Shown in pieces: positions 35,406 through 43,465 of a DNA stretch of 64,000 bases. The position numbers were made by a program, and so were the translations under genes. The DNA lies in the NCBI GenBank assembly GCA_031549185.1, contig JAVBQG010000043.1:37278-101277 (forward strand), in the 5' to 3' direction. The notes under the pieces are model-generated. The model was given only the letters and a program-made list of their open reading frames with translations, did not search any database and had not been told where the DNA came from. Source of the DNA: JAVBQG01 sp031549185 (lineage in GTDB: Bacteria > Synergistota > Synergistia > Synergistales > Synergistaceae). How positions within the stretch are numbered: position 1 is the first letter of the stretch; each line of letters opens with the position of its first letter.

Positions 35406-36079
35406 ACGAGACGCTCGCTTTCATCCTGCAGGATCTGCGAGAACCCCTTCTCGAGGGGCTGATCGCCTCCTGTGAGTTGATCGTCTGCTCCATCCCCTTC
35501 GGCCTGCTGCTCGGCTTCAGCCTCGCGGTCGGCTGGGTGTACGGGGGACGGATCCTGTCGCCCGTGTGCCGGACGTTCGTCATGCTCGTCAAGGGCACGC
35601 CGCTTCTCATCCTGCTCTTTATCCTCTACTTCTGCCTGCCGACGTTCGGAGTCATGCTCTCGCCTTTCTCCGCTTCCGTGACCGGGTTCATCATGTGCAA
35701 CGGCGCCTACAGCTCGGAGTACATCCGCGGCGCGATCCTCTCCGTTCGAAGCGGCCAGCTCGTCGCCGCCAGATCCCTTGGCATGACGAAGCTGCAGGGC
35801 ATCGTCTCCATCGTCCTCCCACAGGCCGCGCGACGCGCGCTCCCCGGCTGCTCCAACGAGATCATCTACCTGATCAAATACTCCTCCCTCGCCTACATGC
35901 TCTCGTTCATCGAACTGACCGGCGCCGGCAAGATGGTCGCCTCCCGCTCCTTCCGCTACACGCTCGTCTTCGCCGTCGTCGGCGCGATCTACCTCTGCGT
36001 AGTATCCGTCGCCTCGCTCCTCTTCTCCTACATCGAGAAGAAATTCGCCGTCCCCGGGTTCGAAACGAAACGAAAATAG
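35402..36079 (+). CDS. Amino acid ABC transporter permease (second)
   Basis: A 225-residue HisM/GlnP-type permease. It has the LVKGTPLLILLFILYFCLP segment and an EAA-like coupling loop (SLGMTKLQGIVSIVLPQAARRALPG). It differs clearly from the first permease, so the two probably form an asymmetric pair. It ends the operon; no clear terminator hairpin follows in the 94 bases before pgm. Confidence 0.92.
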   Translation: MNETLAFILQDLREPLLEGLIASCELIVCSIPFGLLLGFSLAVGWVYGGRILSPVCRTFVMLVKGTPLLILLFILYFCLPTFGVMLSPFSASVTGFIMCNGAYSSEYIRGAILSVRSGQLVAARSLGMTKLQGIVSIVLPQAARRALPGCSNEIIYLIKYSSLAYMLSFIELTGAGKMVASRSFRYTLVFAVVGAIYLCVVSVASLLFSYIEKKFAVPGFETKRK

Positions 36080-36101
36080 CCACAAACTCGGTTTTTCCCG
36101 C

Positions 36102-36129
36102 TTGGCAAATTTGCGCCATTCGGTATAGA
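36102..36129 (+). promoter_or_regulatory. Promoter for phosphoglucomutase
   Basis: TTGGCA (36102-36107) and TATAGA (36124-36129) are 16 bases apart. The pgm ATG is 45 bases downstream of the -10 box, behind AAAGGGGG. Confidence 0.6.
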
Positions 36130-36173
36130 TTGATGCGAAGGGCGCAATAAAAACCGCAAAGGGGGCTCTCGAC

Positions 36174-37817
36174 ATGGCAATTTCAAAGCTGGCGGGCAAG
36201 GTGGCGCCACGCGAGTCACTGGTCTCCATCCCTCGCCTCGTATCGGCGTACTACACCACCGAGCCGGATCCGGAGGATCCGGGGCAGATGGTCTCGTTCG
36301 GCACCTCCGGGCACAGGGGTTCGTCGTTTCGCGGCAGTTTTACGGAGTCGCATATCATGGCGATCTGCCAGGCCGTCTCCGAATACCGAAAAAAAGAGGG
36401 CGTCACGGGCCCCCTCTTTCTCGGCATGGACACGCACGCGCTCTCGGAACCGGCCCTGTATACGGCGATCGAAGTTCTGGCGGCAAACGGCGTCGAACTG
36501 CGGGTGCAGACCGATTTCGGCTACACGCCGACGCCGGTCATCTCCCACGCGATTCTCGGCTGGAACCGGGAGCACCCCGAGACCCCGGCGGACGGCATCG
36601 TCATCACGCCCTCGCACAACCCCCCGGAGGACGGGGGCATCAAATACAACCCTCCGGCGGGAGGCCCCGCGTCCCCCAAGACCACGTCCGCCATCCAAAA
36701 ACGGGCGAACGCGCTGCTCACGGGAGCCTGCCGCGGCGTAAAGAGGGTCGCCCTCGCAAAAGCCACGGCGGCCGAGACGACACGGTTCATCGACTACGTC
36801 CTTCCCTACGTCCGAGACCTCGCGAACATCGTCGACATGAAGGCAATCGCGCGCGCCAAAATCCGGATCGGCGTCGATCCGCTCGGAGGCAGCGGCATCG
36901 CCTTCTGGGTCCCGATCGCGGAGACCTACGGCCTCAATCTCGAGGTGCTCAACAAATACGTCGACCCGACGTTCTCCTTCATGACGCTCGACTGGGACGG
37001 CAAGATCCGCATGGACTGCTCGTCGCCGTACGCGATGGCGAGCCTCGTCGCGCACAAGGAGCAGTACGGTATCGCCTTCGCCAACGACACGGACTACGAC
37101 CGGCACGGCATCGTGACGGACGAGGGGTTGATGAACCCGAACGCCTTTCTCGCCGTCGCCTCGCACTATCTTTTTACGCACAGGAAGGATTGGAGCAAGG
37201 GGGCGCGAATCGGCAAGACGCTCGTCTCCAGCTCGATCATCGATCGCGCGGCCGAGTCGATCGGCAGGCCCGTCTGCGAGGTGCCGGTCGGTTTCAAGTG
37301 GTTCGTCGAGGGCCTGACGGATGGGTCGTTCGGTTTTGCGGGCGAGGAGAGCGCGGGGGCGACCTTCCTGCGCAAGGACGGAACCGTGTGGACGACGGAC
37401 AAGGACGGCTTCGTCATGGACCTGCTGGCAGCCGAGATACAGTCCGTGACGGACATCACCCCGTCGCGTTACTATCGCAACCTGACCGCGGAGTTCGGCC
37501 GGCCGTATTACGCCCGCGTCGACGCCCCGGCTACGCCCGAGGAGAAGCTCGCGCTCAAGAAGCTCTCCCCCTCGGACGTGAAGGAAAAAGAGCTGGCCGG
37601 CGAACCGATCACGGCGCTGCTCACGAAGGCCCCCGGCAACGGCGAGCCTATCGACGGACTCAAAGTCGTCGCGAAAAGCGGCTGGTTCGCCGCCCGCCCC
37701 TCCGGCACGGAGGACGTGTACAAAATCTACGCCGAGAGCTTCAAGGACGAAAAACACCTGGCCAGAATCCAGAAAGAGGCGCAGGAGATCGTGACGAACG
37801 CGCTCTCGAAGGCATAA
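36174..37817 (+). CDS. pgm: Phosphoglucomutase (alpha-D-glucose phosphate-specific)
   Basis: A 547-residue alpha-phosphohexomutase that interconverts glucose 1-phosphate and glucose 6-phosphate for glycogen and cell-envelope sugars. The phosphoserine loop is ITPSHNPPEDGG, the metal-binding loop is NDTDYDRHG, the sugar-binding loop contains GEESAGAT and the phosphate-binding loop is ARPSGTEDVYK. The N-terminal QMVSFGTSGHRGSS segment is typical of the Pgm group. Length matches bacterial Pgm. It is a single-gene unit with its own promoter and terminator. Confidence 0.95.
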   Translation: MAISKLAGKVAPRESLVSIPRLVSAYYTTEPDPEDPGQMVSFGTSGHRGSSFRGSFTESHIMAICQAVSEYRKKEGVTGPLFLGMDTHALSEPALYTAIEVLAANGVELRVQTDFGYTPTPVISHAILGWNREHPETPADGIVITPSHNPPEDGGIKYNPPAGGPASPKTTSAIQKRANALLTGACRGVKRVALAKATAAETTRFIDYVLPYVRDLANIVDMKAIARAKIRIGVDPLGGSGIAFWVPIAETYGLNLEVLNKYVDPTFSFMTLDWDGKIRMDCSSPYAMASLVAHKEQYGIAFANDTDYDRHGIVTDEGLMNPNAFLAVASHYLFTHRKDWSKGARIGKTLVSSSIIDRAAESIGRPVCEVPVGFKWFVEGLTDGSFGFAGEESAGATFLRKDGTVWTTDKDGFVMDLLAAEIQSVTDITPSRYYRNLTAEFGRPYYARVDAPATPEEKLALKKLSPSDVKEKELAGEPITALLTKAPGNGEPIDGLKVVAKSGWFAARPSGTEDVYKIYAESFKDEKHLARIQKEAQEIVTNALSKA

Positions 37818-37822
37818 AGACG

Positions 37823-37857
37823 AAAGGAGCGAGGCCGGCAGGGCTTCGCTCCTTTTT
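37823..37857 (+). terminator. Rho-independent terminator after pgm
   Basis: AAAGGAGCGAGGCC (37823-37836) pairs with GGCTTCGCTCCTTT (37842-37855) with one wobble, followed by more T residues. It lies 5 bases after the pgm stop and also separates pgm from the convergent C45-type gene. Confidence 0.82.
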
Positions 37858-37876
37858 CGATTCCGTAAAATCCCTC

Positions 37877-39022
37877 TCAACCCTTCAAGAAATCTCCGAT
37901 CGGGATGTCCGTCCAGTCGGTCATTTCGGGGACCTTCAGAGACAACTGCATCTGGCCGGGGACCGCGACGATCTGGTACACGGTGCCGTCCGTCGTCGCG
38001 CCGAGGTCCTCGAGGCGCGTATCCAGAATTTTCTTCATGCGCGGCACGTCGATGTTGCCTTTGAAGTGTTCGGCGAGATTGAGCAGATTCTGGCGGCGCG
38101 TGCGCGTCCACCAGAACTTTTCGTCCGCCGGGCGGGGAAGCCCCCACGAGGGCTCCGTAAAATGGTTGGTCGCCACCATCAACCCCGGGCGGCGGACCGA
38201 GAGCCTCCGTTTTACGTCGAACACCGGCCACTCGAAGCAGCGCGACGTCTGGTCGTCCGCCGTCCCCACAATGTAGGCGAAGTTCGAGCGCGTCGCGTGG
38301 AAGAAGCTCTCGAGCTGATCTAGGTCGGGCGAGTCGAGGAGAAACATGAAGAGCTCCGCGATGGCAGGGACGCGGTTGTGGTACTGCAGCGCACCGCCGG
38401 AGGGCTCGCCGTTGTTGAGCTCCAGAAAGATGCCGCGCTCGTTGATGCCCGTCGTCATATAGATGCCGCCGGGATAGCCGATCGTGGCGGTGGCCAGCGA
38501 TCCGTCGCAGGGGTGATAGACGGCGATCATCAGATACTCGCCCATCTCGCGGAACCAGTCGAAGTAATCGTAGTTGCGGCCGAAGATCAGGGGGCCGGAG
38601 GTGTAGTCCCCCCACACGGCGATACTCGTGCAGCGCGCGGGCAATGTCCTGTTGCCGAGTTCTGTCCATATCTCGTCGGCGACGATGACCTCGATCGCAT
38701 TGAGCAGCAGGTGGCGTCCGAAATCGAGCCCCGACGTCTCCTCCATGCCCTCCAGGATCAATCTCAGTCGCTGGGGGTAGTTCTTGTAGAAATCGCGCGC
38801 AATCCCGTCGGCCGCCTCTCTGGTACGCAAATTCGCGGCGAAGAGTTTTTCGTCGATCGCGCGGCGGTACATCTCGCCGATCTGCCGCGACGCGAGCGCC
38901 CCGTACTGCCTGCCCATGTCGCGCCATGAACCGTGCAAGTCGAGCACGGTGAAGTTGCCGAAGCGAACGCTACGCCCGCCTTCGAAAGTCGTTGTCTCGT
39001 AAGAGTCGTACAAACTGCCCAA
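37877..39022 (-). CDS. C45-family autoproteolytic acyltransferase/hydrolase-like protein
   Basis: A 381-residue protein of the penicillin acyltransferase/carcinine hydrolase-like (peptidase C45, Ntn-hydrolase) superfamily. The expected nucleophile is C131 in LPARCTSIAVWGD, exposed by self-cleavage after R130; the following GPLIFGRNYDYFDWF strand and YPGGIYMTTGINERGIFLELNNG are typical of the fold. There is no signal peptide, so it is probably cytoplasmic. It starts at a TTG behind GGGGGGATAG, with TATAAT about 22 bases further upstream. It is a single gene convergent with pgm. The substrate, an amide or N-acyl amino acid, cannot be told from sequence. Confidence 0.75.
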   Translation of the reverse strand: MGSLYDSYETTTFEGGRSVRFGNFTVLDLHGSWRDMGRQYGALASRQIGEMYRRAIDEKLFAANLRTREAADGIARDFYKNYPQRLRLILEGMEETSGLDFGRHLLLNAIEVIVADEIWTELGNRTLPARCTSIAVWGDYTSGPLIFGRNYDYFDWFREMGEYLMIAVYHPCDGSLATATIGYPGGIYMTTGINERGIFLELNNGEPSGGALQYHNRVPAIAELFMFLLDSPDLDQLESFFHATRSNFAYIVGTADDQTSRCFEWPVFDVKRRLSVRRPGLMVATNHFTEPSWGLPRPADEKFWWTRTRRQNLLNLAEHFKGNIDVPRMKKILDTRLEDLGATTDGTVYQIVAVPGQMQLSLKVPEMTDWTDIPIGDFLKG

Positions 39023-39146
39023 GGACTATCCCCCCTTGCCAGTATTATAACCGTCGAAACTTGTTTTTTCGCGCGCAGGTAGGCTTATCTATGGACAAAT
39101 TCTTCGGATTACGCGAAGATGGGCGGACGAAAGAGGCGTGACGAAG

Positions 39147-39866
39147 ATGAAACCATACGCGTTATCGGAAGAAACAGAAGCGAAACTGCGCCAGTACGCC
39201 GAACTGCTCGGGCGGGCGAACGAACGCGCCCGGCTGACGGGCCCCTCGGACCCGCGGATCCTCTACGACGAACACATCGCCGACGCACTGCAGGCTCTGC
39301 CCTACCTGCCACAGGAGGGAACGGGAAAAGAGTTCGTCGACGTCGGAACCGGCGGCGGGTTGCCCGGCCTCGTCTGGGGCATCTGCAGGCCGGACCTGTC
39401 CGGCACGCTGCTCGACAGCATCGGACGCAAGAGTATCCTGACGGCGGAGATCGCGCATGAGCTGGGTTGCGAGAACATCTCCGTCGTCAAAACCCGCTCG
39501 GAGGACTTTGCAAACGAAAAAGGCAACCGCGAGCGCTTCGACGTCGCAACGGCCCGCGCCGTGGCCCACGCGTGCGTGCTCGCCGAGTACCTCTCGCCGC
39601 TCGTGCGGGTCGGTGGCAGGATCGTCGCCTTCAAAGGAAAGAACGCCGCCGAGGAACTCGCAATCTCCGCCCCGAAGTGGCGGGCCCTGGGGCTTTCCGC
39701 CCCGACGCTGCATCCCTACAGCGTCGCTGGAAAGGATCGCTGCCTCATGATCTGGAAAAAGATAAAACCATGCCCGGCTCACTATCCGCGCAAGCCGGGC
39801 ATGGCCGAGAAAAAACCGTGGTGCGGCAAACTGCCGGGGCAGATGCCGGAAGCCTCTCTCAGTTGA
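39147..39866 (+). CDS. rsmG: 16S rRNA (guanine-527-N7)-methyltransferase RsmG
   Basis: A 239-residue SAM-dependent methyltransferase that modifies G527 of 16S rRNA. The SAM site is FVDVGTGGGLPGL, preceded by LYDEHIADAL as in RsmG/GidB. The ATG at 39147 has GAGG about 10 bases upstream; a GTG nine bases earlier is possible but too close to that site. A basic, proline-rich tail of about 30 residues (PCPAHYPRKPGMAEKKPW) extends past the usual end. The last 8 bases overlap the end of the convergent threonine deaminase gene. It is not linked to gidA here. Confidence 0.92.
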   Translation: MKPYALSEETEAKLRQYAELLGRANERARLTGPSDPRILYDEHIADALQALPYLPQEGTGKEFVDVGTGGGLPGLVWGICRPDLSGTLLDSIGRKSILTAEIAHELGCENISVVKTRSEDFANEKGNRERFDVATARAVAHACVLAEYLSPLVRVGGRIVAFKGKNAAEELAISAPKWRALGLSAPTLHPYSVAGKDRCLMIWKKIKPCPAHYPRKPGMAEKKPWCGKLPGQMPEASLS

Positions 39867-40848
39867 TCGGCATCTCTCCATACGTTTCGAGAATCTTGAG
39901 CAGTCTGGCGTCGTCGACGTTCCCACCCGATATGACGACGCCTACTTTTTTGCCCGTTACGTCCACTTTGCCCGATACGAGACCGGCAACCGCCGTGCCC
40001 GGCGCTCCCTCGATCACCATGTGGTGGTGTTTGTGCACCCAGGCCATCGCTCTCGCGATGCGCTCCTCCGAGATCGGGAGGATGCCGTCGAGCGACTCGC
40101 GGATGAAGGGATAGAGTTCCGCCGAGGCGCAGCCGCCCAGCGCGTCGGCGAGGGAATCCCTCTCCTCGACGGGCACGACTTTGCCCGCCTCCCAGGCGCG
40201 CGTCCAGCTCGGGTTGTTCTCCGCGAAGGTACCCCACAACTCGATGCCGGGGCGCAGAGCCCGCGCGGCGACCGCGATGCCGGTGAGCAATCCGCCGCCG
40301 CTCAGGGGGCTGAAAATGACGTCGAGCTCCGGCTCGTCCTCCAACATCTCGAGCGCGATCGTCCCCTGGCCAGCGGCAATGTACGTGTCTTCGAACGCGG
40401 AGACGAAAGACAGCCCCTCGTCACGCCCGAACTGCAGCGCGGCTCGTTCCGTGTCGTCGTACTGTGCGCCCACGACGCGGAGGTCGACGTACTCGCCGCC
40501 CCTGGCCCGCACGGAGGCCTTCTTGGTCTCGGGGCAGACCTCCGGGACGCAGATCACGGCGCGGGTCTTCAGCATCGCCGCGGCCGTCGCCAGCCCCTGC
40601 GCGTGGTTGCCGGACGAGGCCGTCACGACACCGCGCGCGCGCTCCTCCTCGGAGAGCGCGAACATCTTGTTGATAGCGCCGCGAATCTTGAACGAGTTCG
40701 CGTGCTGCTGGTTCTCGAGTTTCAAATAGACCTTCGCGCCAGTCCGCTCGGAGAGCGGGTGGGAGAACTCCAGCGGGGTGTGGCGAACTTTCCCCCGCAG
40801 CAACTTGCGCGCGGTCAGTACATCCGTTATCGTCGGTATCCTTATCAA
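39859..40848 (-). CDS. Threonine ammonia-lyase (catabolic-type threonine deaminase)
   Basis: A 329-residue PLP fold-type II enzyme that turns threonine into 2-oxobutyrate and ammonia. The PLP lysine is in NSFKIRGAINK, the phosphate loop is SPLSGGGLLTGIA and the asparagine loop is SSGNHAQG. It ends without the ACT-like regulatory domain, like TdcB. I start it at a TTG (40848) just 5 bases after the ogt stop, because AGAGG lies 8 bases upstream and longer starts would overlap ogt. Serine deamination or serine racemase-like activity are alternatives. It probably serves amino acid fermentation. Confidence 0.87.
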   Translation of the reverse strand: MIRIPTITDVLTARKLLRGKVRHTPLEFSHPLSERTGAKVYLKLENQQHANSFKIRGAINKMFALSEEERARGVVTASSGNHAQGLATAAAMLKTRAVICVPEVCPETKKASVRARGGEYVDLRVVGAQYDDTERAALQFGRDEGLSFVSAFEDTYIAAGQGTIALEMLEDEPELDVIFSPLSGGGLLTGIAVAARALRPGIELWGTFAENNPSWTRAWEAGKVVPVEERDSLADALGGCASAELYPFIRESLDGILPISEERIARAMAWVHKHHHMVIEGAPGTAVAGLVSGKVDVTGKKVGVVISGGNVDDARLLKILETYGEMPIN

Positions 40849-40853
40849 AATAT

Positions 40854-41345
40854 TCACCTCTTGAAAATATTTTTCTCGTGCTCCAGCAACCACTCCTTGC
40901 GCCAGAGGCCGCCGCCGTAGCCGGTGAGGCTGCCGTCGCTGCCGATGACCCTGTGACAGGGCACGATGATGGAGACGGGATTGTTGTGGTTGGCTCCGCC
41001 CACGGCGCGGACCGCCTTTTCGCGGCCGATCTGCCGCGCGACCTTACCGTAGCTCCAGGTCTCTCCACACGGGATGAGAAGCAGCGTCCGCCAGACGGAG
41101 AGCTGAAAGGGCGTGCCCCGCAGATCGAGAGGCACGTTGAACGTCGAGCGTTTCCCCTCGAAATATTCGACCAGCTGAGAGATACACATCGCGGCGATGG
41201 GGCTCTGTCCTCGTTTTTCTTCATGCACACCCTCATGCGGGAAAATAACCTCGACGATGCCCGCGTCGCTCGCTTTCACACAGAGCGGACCGATCGGAGA
41301 CTCGTAGATGTCGACGACGATCGTGTCGATCCCGACTTTTTTCAT
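40854..41345 (-). CDS. ogt: Methylated-DNA-[protein]-cysteine S-methyltransferase
   Basis: A 163-residue suicide repair protein that removes methyl groups from O6-methylguanine. The acceptor is C130 in IIVPCHRVIG, and the helix-turn-helix region around GETWSYGKVARQIG and AVGGANHNNP is canonical. The start MKKVGIDTIV is behind GGGAGG. It lacks the N-terminal Ada regulatory domain. It forms a two-gene unit with the threonine deaminase, a pairing with no obvious functional logic. Confidence 0.93.
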   Translation of the reverse strand: MKKVGIDTIVVDIYESPIGPLCVKASDAGIVEVIFPHEGVHEEKRGQSPIAAMCISQLVEYFEGKRSTFNVPLDLRGTPFQLSVWRTLLLIPCGETWSYGKVARQIGREKAVRAVGGANHNNPVSIIVPCHRVIGSDGSLTGYGGGLWRKEWLLEHEKNIFKR

Positions 41346-41417
41346 TTGTCGTGCCTCCCTCCCGAGATTCACTGCGTGTATAATTTAGCACAATATTTGC
41401 GAAGTTGGTGAAAGGCA

Positions 41418-41876
41418 TTGGACGACATTTTTTTCATGAACGAGGCGCTCCGCGAGGCCCGGGAAGCGTTTGAAAAAAACGAGATTCCCGTCGGCGCGAT
41501 CGTCGTGCGCGACGGCGAGATCGTCGGCCGCGGATCGAACGACCGCCTGCGCAGCTCGCTCCCCTTTGCGCACGCGGAGATGGTGGCTCTTGCCGAGGCG
41601 GGCAAAACACTGGGGACCTGGCGCTTCGACGGCTGCGCGCTTTATGTGACGCTCGAACCCTGCCCGATGTGCGCGGGGGCGATCATACAGACGCGCGTCT
41701 CTCGCGTCGTATTCGGCGCGCGAGATCCGCGGGCGGGCGCAGCGGGCTCGCTCTACGACATACTCCGCGACCCGCGTATGGCCCACAGGTGCCAGGTAAA
41801 AGAGGGCGTACTCGCGCAGGAGTGCGCGGCGCTGCTGCAGAAATTTTTTCGCGCAAGACGCAAGGGAGTGAGGTAG
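41418..41876 (+). CDS. tadA: tRNA-specific adenosine deaminase TadA
   Basis: A 152-residue zinc enzyme that makes inosine at the wobble position of tRNA-Arg(ACG). The zinc motif is HAEM (H52, catalytic E54) with PCPMCAG (C82, C85). The start is a TTG with AAAGG just upstream, and a TATAAT (41379-41384) about 33 bases before it is a plausible -10 without a clear -35. The next gene begins 2 bases after its stop. Confidence 0.92.
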   Translation: MDDIFFMNEALREAREAFEKNEIPVGAIVVRDGEIVGRGSNDRLRSSLPFAHAEMVALAEAGKTLGTWRFDGCALYVTLEPCPMCAGAIIQTRVSRVVFGARDPRAGAAGSLYDILRDPRMAHRCQVKEGVLAQECAALLQKFFRARRKGVR

Positions 41877-41878
41877 AA

Positions 41879-42286
41879 ATGAAGATTGTGGTAATCGACG
41901 GGCAGGGCGGCCGAATCGGGAGCCAGCTCATCGAGAAAATCAAACCCGCGCGCCCGGACGCGGAGATATACGCCATCGGAAGCAACTGCATCGCGACGGC
42001 CGCCATGCTCAAGGCGGGAGCGGACCACGGCGCCACGGGCGAAAACCCCGTGGTCGTAAACTGCCGCGACGCCGACCTGATCGTCGGCCCCATCGGGATC
42101 GTCGCTGCGAACTCGCTGCTCGGCGAGATCACGCCGCGCATGGCGCGGGCCGTGAGCGAAAGTCCGGCGGAGAAGCTGCTGCTGCCGGTGAACAAGTGCG
42201 GCATCACCGTCGTGGGGACGGAGAAGGGCCAGCTCTCCGACCACCTGAGGGCGGTCATAGAGGCGATAAAACTGCTTGAAGGATAG
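41879..42286 (+). CDS. DUF3842 family protein
   Basis: A 135-residue protein of the uncharacterised DUF3842 family found mainly in anaerobic Firmicutes and relatives. The N-terminus VVIDGQGGRIGSQLIEKIK has a glycine-rich loop like a nucleotide-binding Rossmann-type strand-loop-helix. Conserved stretches include IGSNCIATAAMLKAGADHGATGEN and LPVNKCGITVVG, with three cysteines in all (NCIA, NCRD, KCGI). It follows tadA by 2 bases with GAGGTAG as ribosome binding site. The promoter of the metal transporter operon overlaps its last codons. Function is unknown. Confidence 0.75.
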   Translation: MKIVVIDGQGGRIGSQLIEKIKPARPDAEIYAIGSNCIATAAMLKAGADHGATGENPVVVNCRDADLIVGPIGIVAANSLLGEITPRMARAVSESPAEKLLLPVNKCGITVVGTEKGQLSDHLRAVIEAIKLLEG

Positions 42287-42304
42287 ACGCTTGCGTGCTA
42301 TGAT
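42276..42304 (+). promoter_or_regulatory. Promoter for the cobalt/nickel transporter operon
   Basis: TTGAAG (42276-42281) and TATGAT (42299-42304) are exactly 17 bases apart. The -35 box lies inside the 3' end of the DUF3842 gene. The predicted transcript start is near 42311, about 125 bases before the cbiM ATG, leaving a long untranslated leader. Confidence 0.65.
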
Positions 42305-42362
42305 CCCTGCAGCGGCATCATGAAGGTGCTATGGCAGGATCGAAACCGGATATATTAAAATA

Positions 42363-42418
42363 TTGCCACGAAGGCGATGGTTCCCCGGCAGGGGAAGAGC
42401 CTCTGTGGCGATTTTTAT
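42363..42418 (+). promoter_or_regulatory. Structured leader hairpin before cbiM, candidate attenuator or metal/cofactor riboswitch expression platform
   Basis: TTGCCAC (42363-42369) pairs with GTGGCGA (42405-42411) with one wobble. Nested inside, GGC (42373-42375) can pair with GCC (42399-42401) and TTCCCC (42381-42386) with GGGGAA (42391-42396) around GGCA. The outer stem is followed by ATTTTTATT, resembling an intrinsic terminator about 25 bases before the cbiM start. I do not see the conserved cobalamin-riboswitch box, and I cannot match it to the NiCo motif from memory. A regulatory role is inferred from structure and position. Confidence 0.5.
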
Positions 42419-42435
42419 TCTGGGAGGATTTCACG

Positions 42436-43449
42436 ATGCATATGGCAGATGCCCTTTTATCACCGGCGGTCGGCGTGGCAATGTGTGCGGTCAGCGCAGG
42501 CGCGATAGCCTGCGCGGCGAAAAAAATCAGAGACGACGAACTCTGCGAGAAGAAAGTCCCGCTCATGGCCGTCGCCGGCGCCTTCGTCTTCGCGGCGCAG
42601 ATGATCAACTTCACGATACCGGGGACCGGCTCCAGCGGGCACATCGGAGGCGGCATCCTGCTCGCCGCGATGCTGGGCGCGTGTCCGTCGTTTCTGACGC
42701 TCGCGACGGTGTTGATGATCCAGTGCCTCTTCTTCGCGGACGGCGGCCTACTCGCGCTCGGATGCAACATCTTCAACATCGCCGCGATTCCGTGCCTTCT
42801 GATCTATCCCCTCGTCTTCAAACCGATCGTCGCCAAAGGCACAACTCCGAAACGCATCGCCGCCGCGTCGACCCTGTCCGTCGTGATCGGCTTGCAGTTC
42901 GGCGCGTTTGCCGTCGTGGCCGAGACCCTGCTCTCCGGCATTACGCAGCTCCCCTTCTCCACCTTTCTCCTCCTGATGCAGCCGATTCATCTCGCCATCG
43001 GCGTCGTGGAGGGCATTGTGACGGCCTCCATTCTCTGTTTCGTCTACGCGGCGCGGCCCGAGATTCTGGGAGCTCCCGGCGTCGTCTCATCCTCCCGCGT
43101 CTCTCCCGGCAAGGTCGTCCTGGCCTTCGCAATCGCGGCGCTTCTCGCGGGAGGCGCTCTCTCGCATCTCGCCTCCGCCTACCCCGACGGCCTCGAATGG
43201 TCGATCGAAAAGACGGCAGGCACGACGGAGTTGAAGGCGAAGGGCGCGCTGCTGGAAGGCGCTGCAAAAGTGCAGGAAACGACCGCCGTCATGCCCGACT
43301 ACAACTTTCATCACGGGGACTCGCGATTGGGAACGAGCGTCGCGGGCCTGGCAGGTGGCGCGATCACCCTCGCCGCCGCAGGGTTGACCGGTTTTGCCCT
43401 CTCGAGGCTCAAGAGGCCGCGCGGCAATAAAAACACCGCATCCGCATGA
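42436..43449 (+). CDS. cbiM: Cobalt/nickel ECF transporter substrate-binding subunit CbiM/NikM with fused PDGLE domain
   Basis: A 337-residue membrane protein that binds Co2+ or Ni2+ and delivers it to the ECF module. The N-terminus MHMADALLSP provides the metal-ligand residues of the family. Helices follow, with NFTIPGTGSSGHIGGGILLAAMLG as the conserved segment. The C-terminal third contains YPDGLEWSIEKTAG, the PDGLE (CbiN/NikN-like) domain, so the small N subunit is fused here. The start is behind GGGAGG. No cbiN gene is present. Metal choice cannot be read; the presence of HydE does not by itself imply nickel. Confidence 0.88.
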   Translation: MHMADALLSPAVGVAMCAVSAGAIACAAKKIRDDELCEKKVPLMAVAGAFVFAAQMINFTIPGTGSSGHIGGGILLAAMLGACPSFLTLATVLMIQCLFFADGGLLALGCNIFNIAAIPCLLIYPLVFKPIVAKGTTPKRIAAASTLSVVIGLQFGAFAVVAETLLSGITQLPFSTFLLLMQPIHLAIGVVEGIVTASILCFVYAARPEILGAPGVVSSSRVSPGKVVLAFAIAALLAGGALSHLASAYPDGLEWSIEKTAGTTELKAKGALLEGAAKVQETTAVMPDYNFHHGDSRLGTSVAGLAGGAITLAAAGLTGFALSRLKRPRGNKNTASA

Positions 43450-43465
43450 ACTTTTTTTTCGCGAG

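Noticed and set aside
42305..42435. Cobalamin riboswitch in the cbiM leader
   Set aside because: The conserved cobalamin box (GCCACTG-like) and the GGGAA / AGCC core arrangement are not found in order. The hairpin was kept only as an unassigned element.
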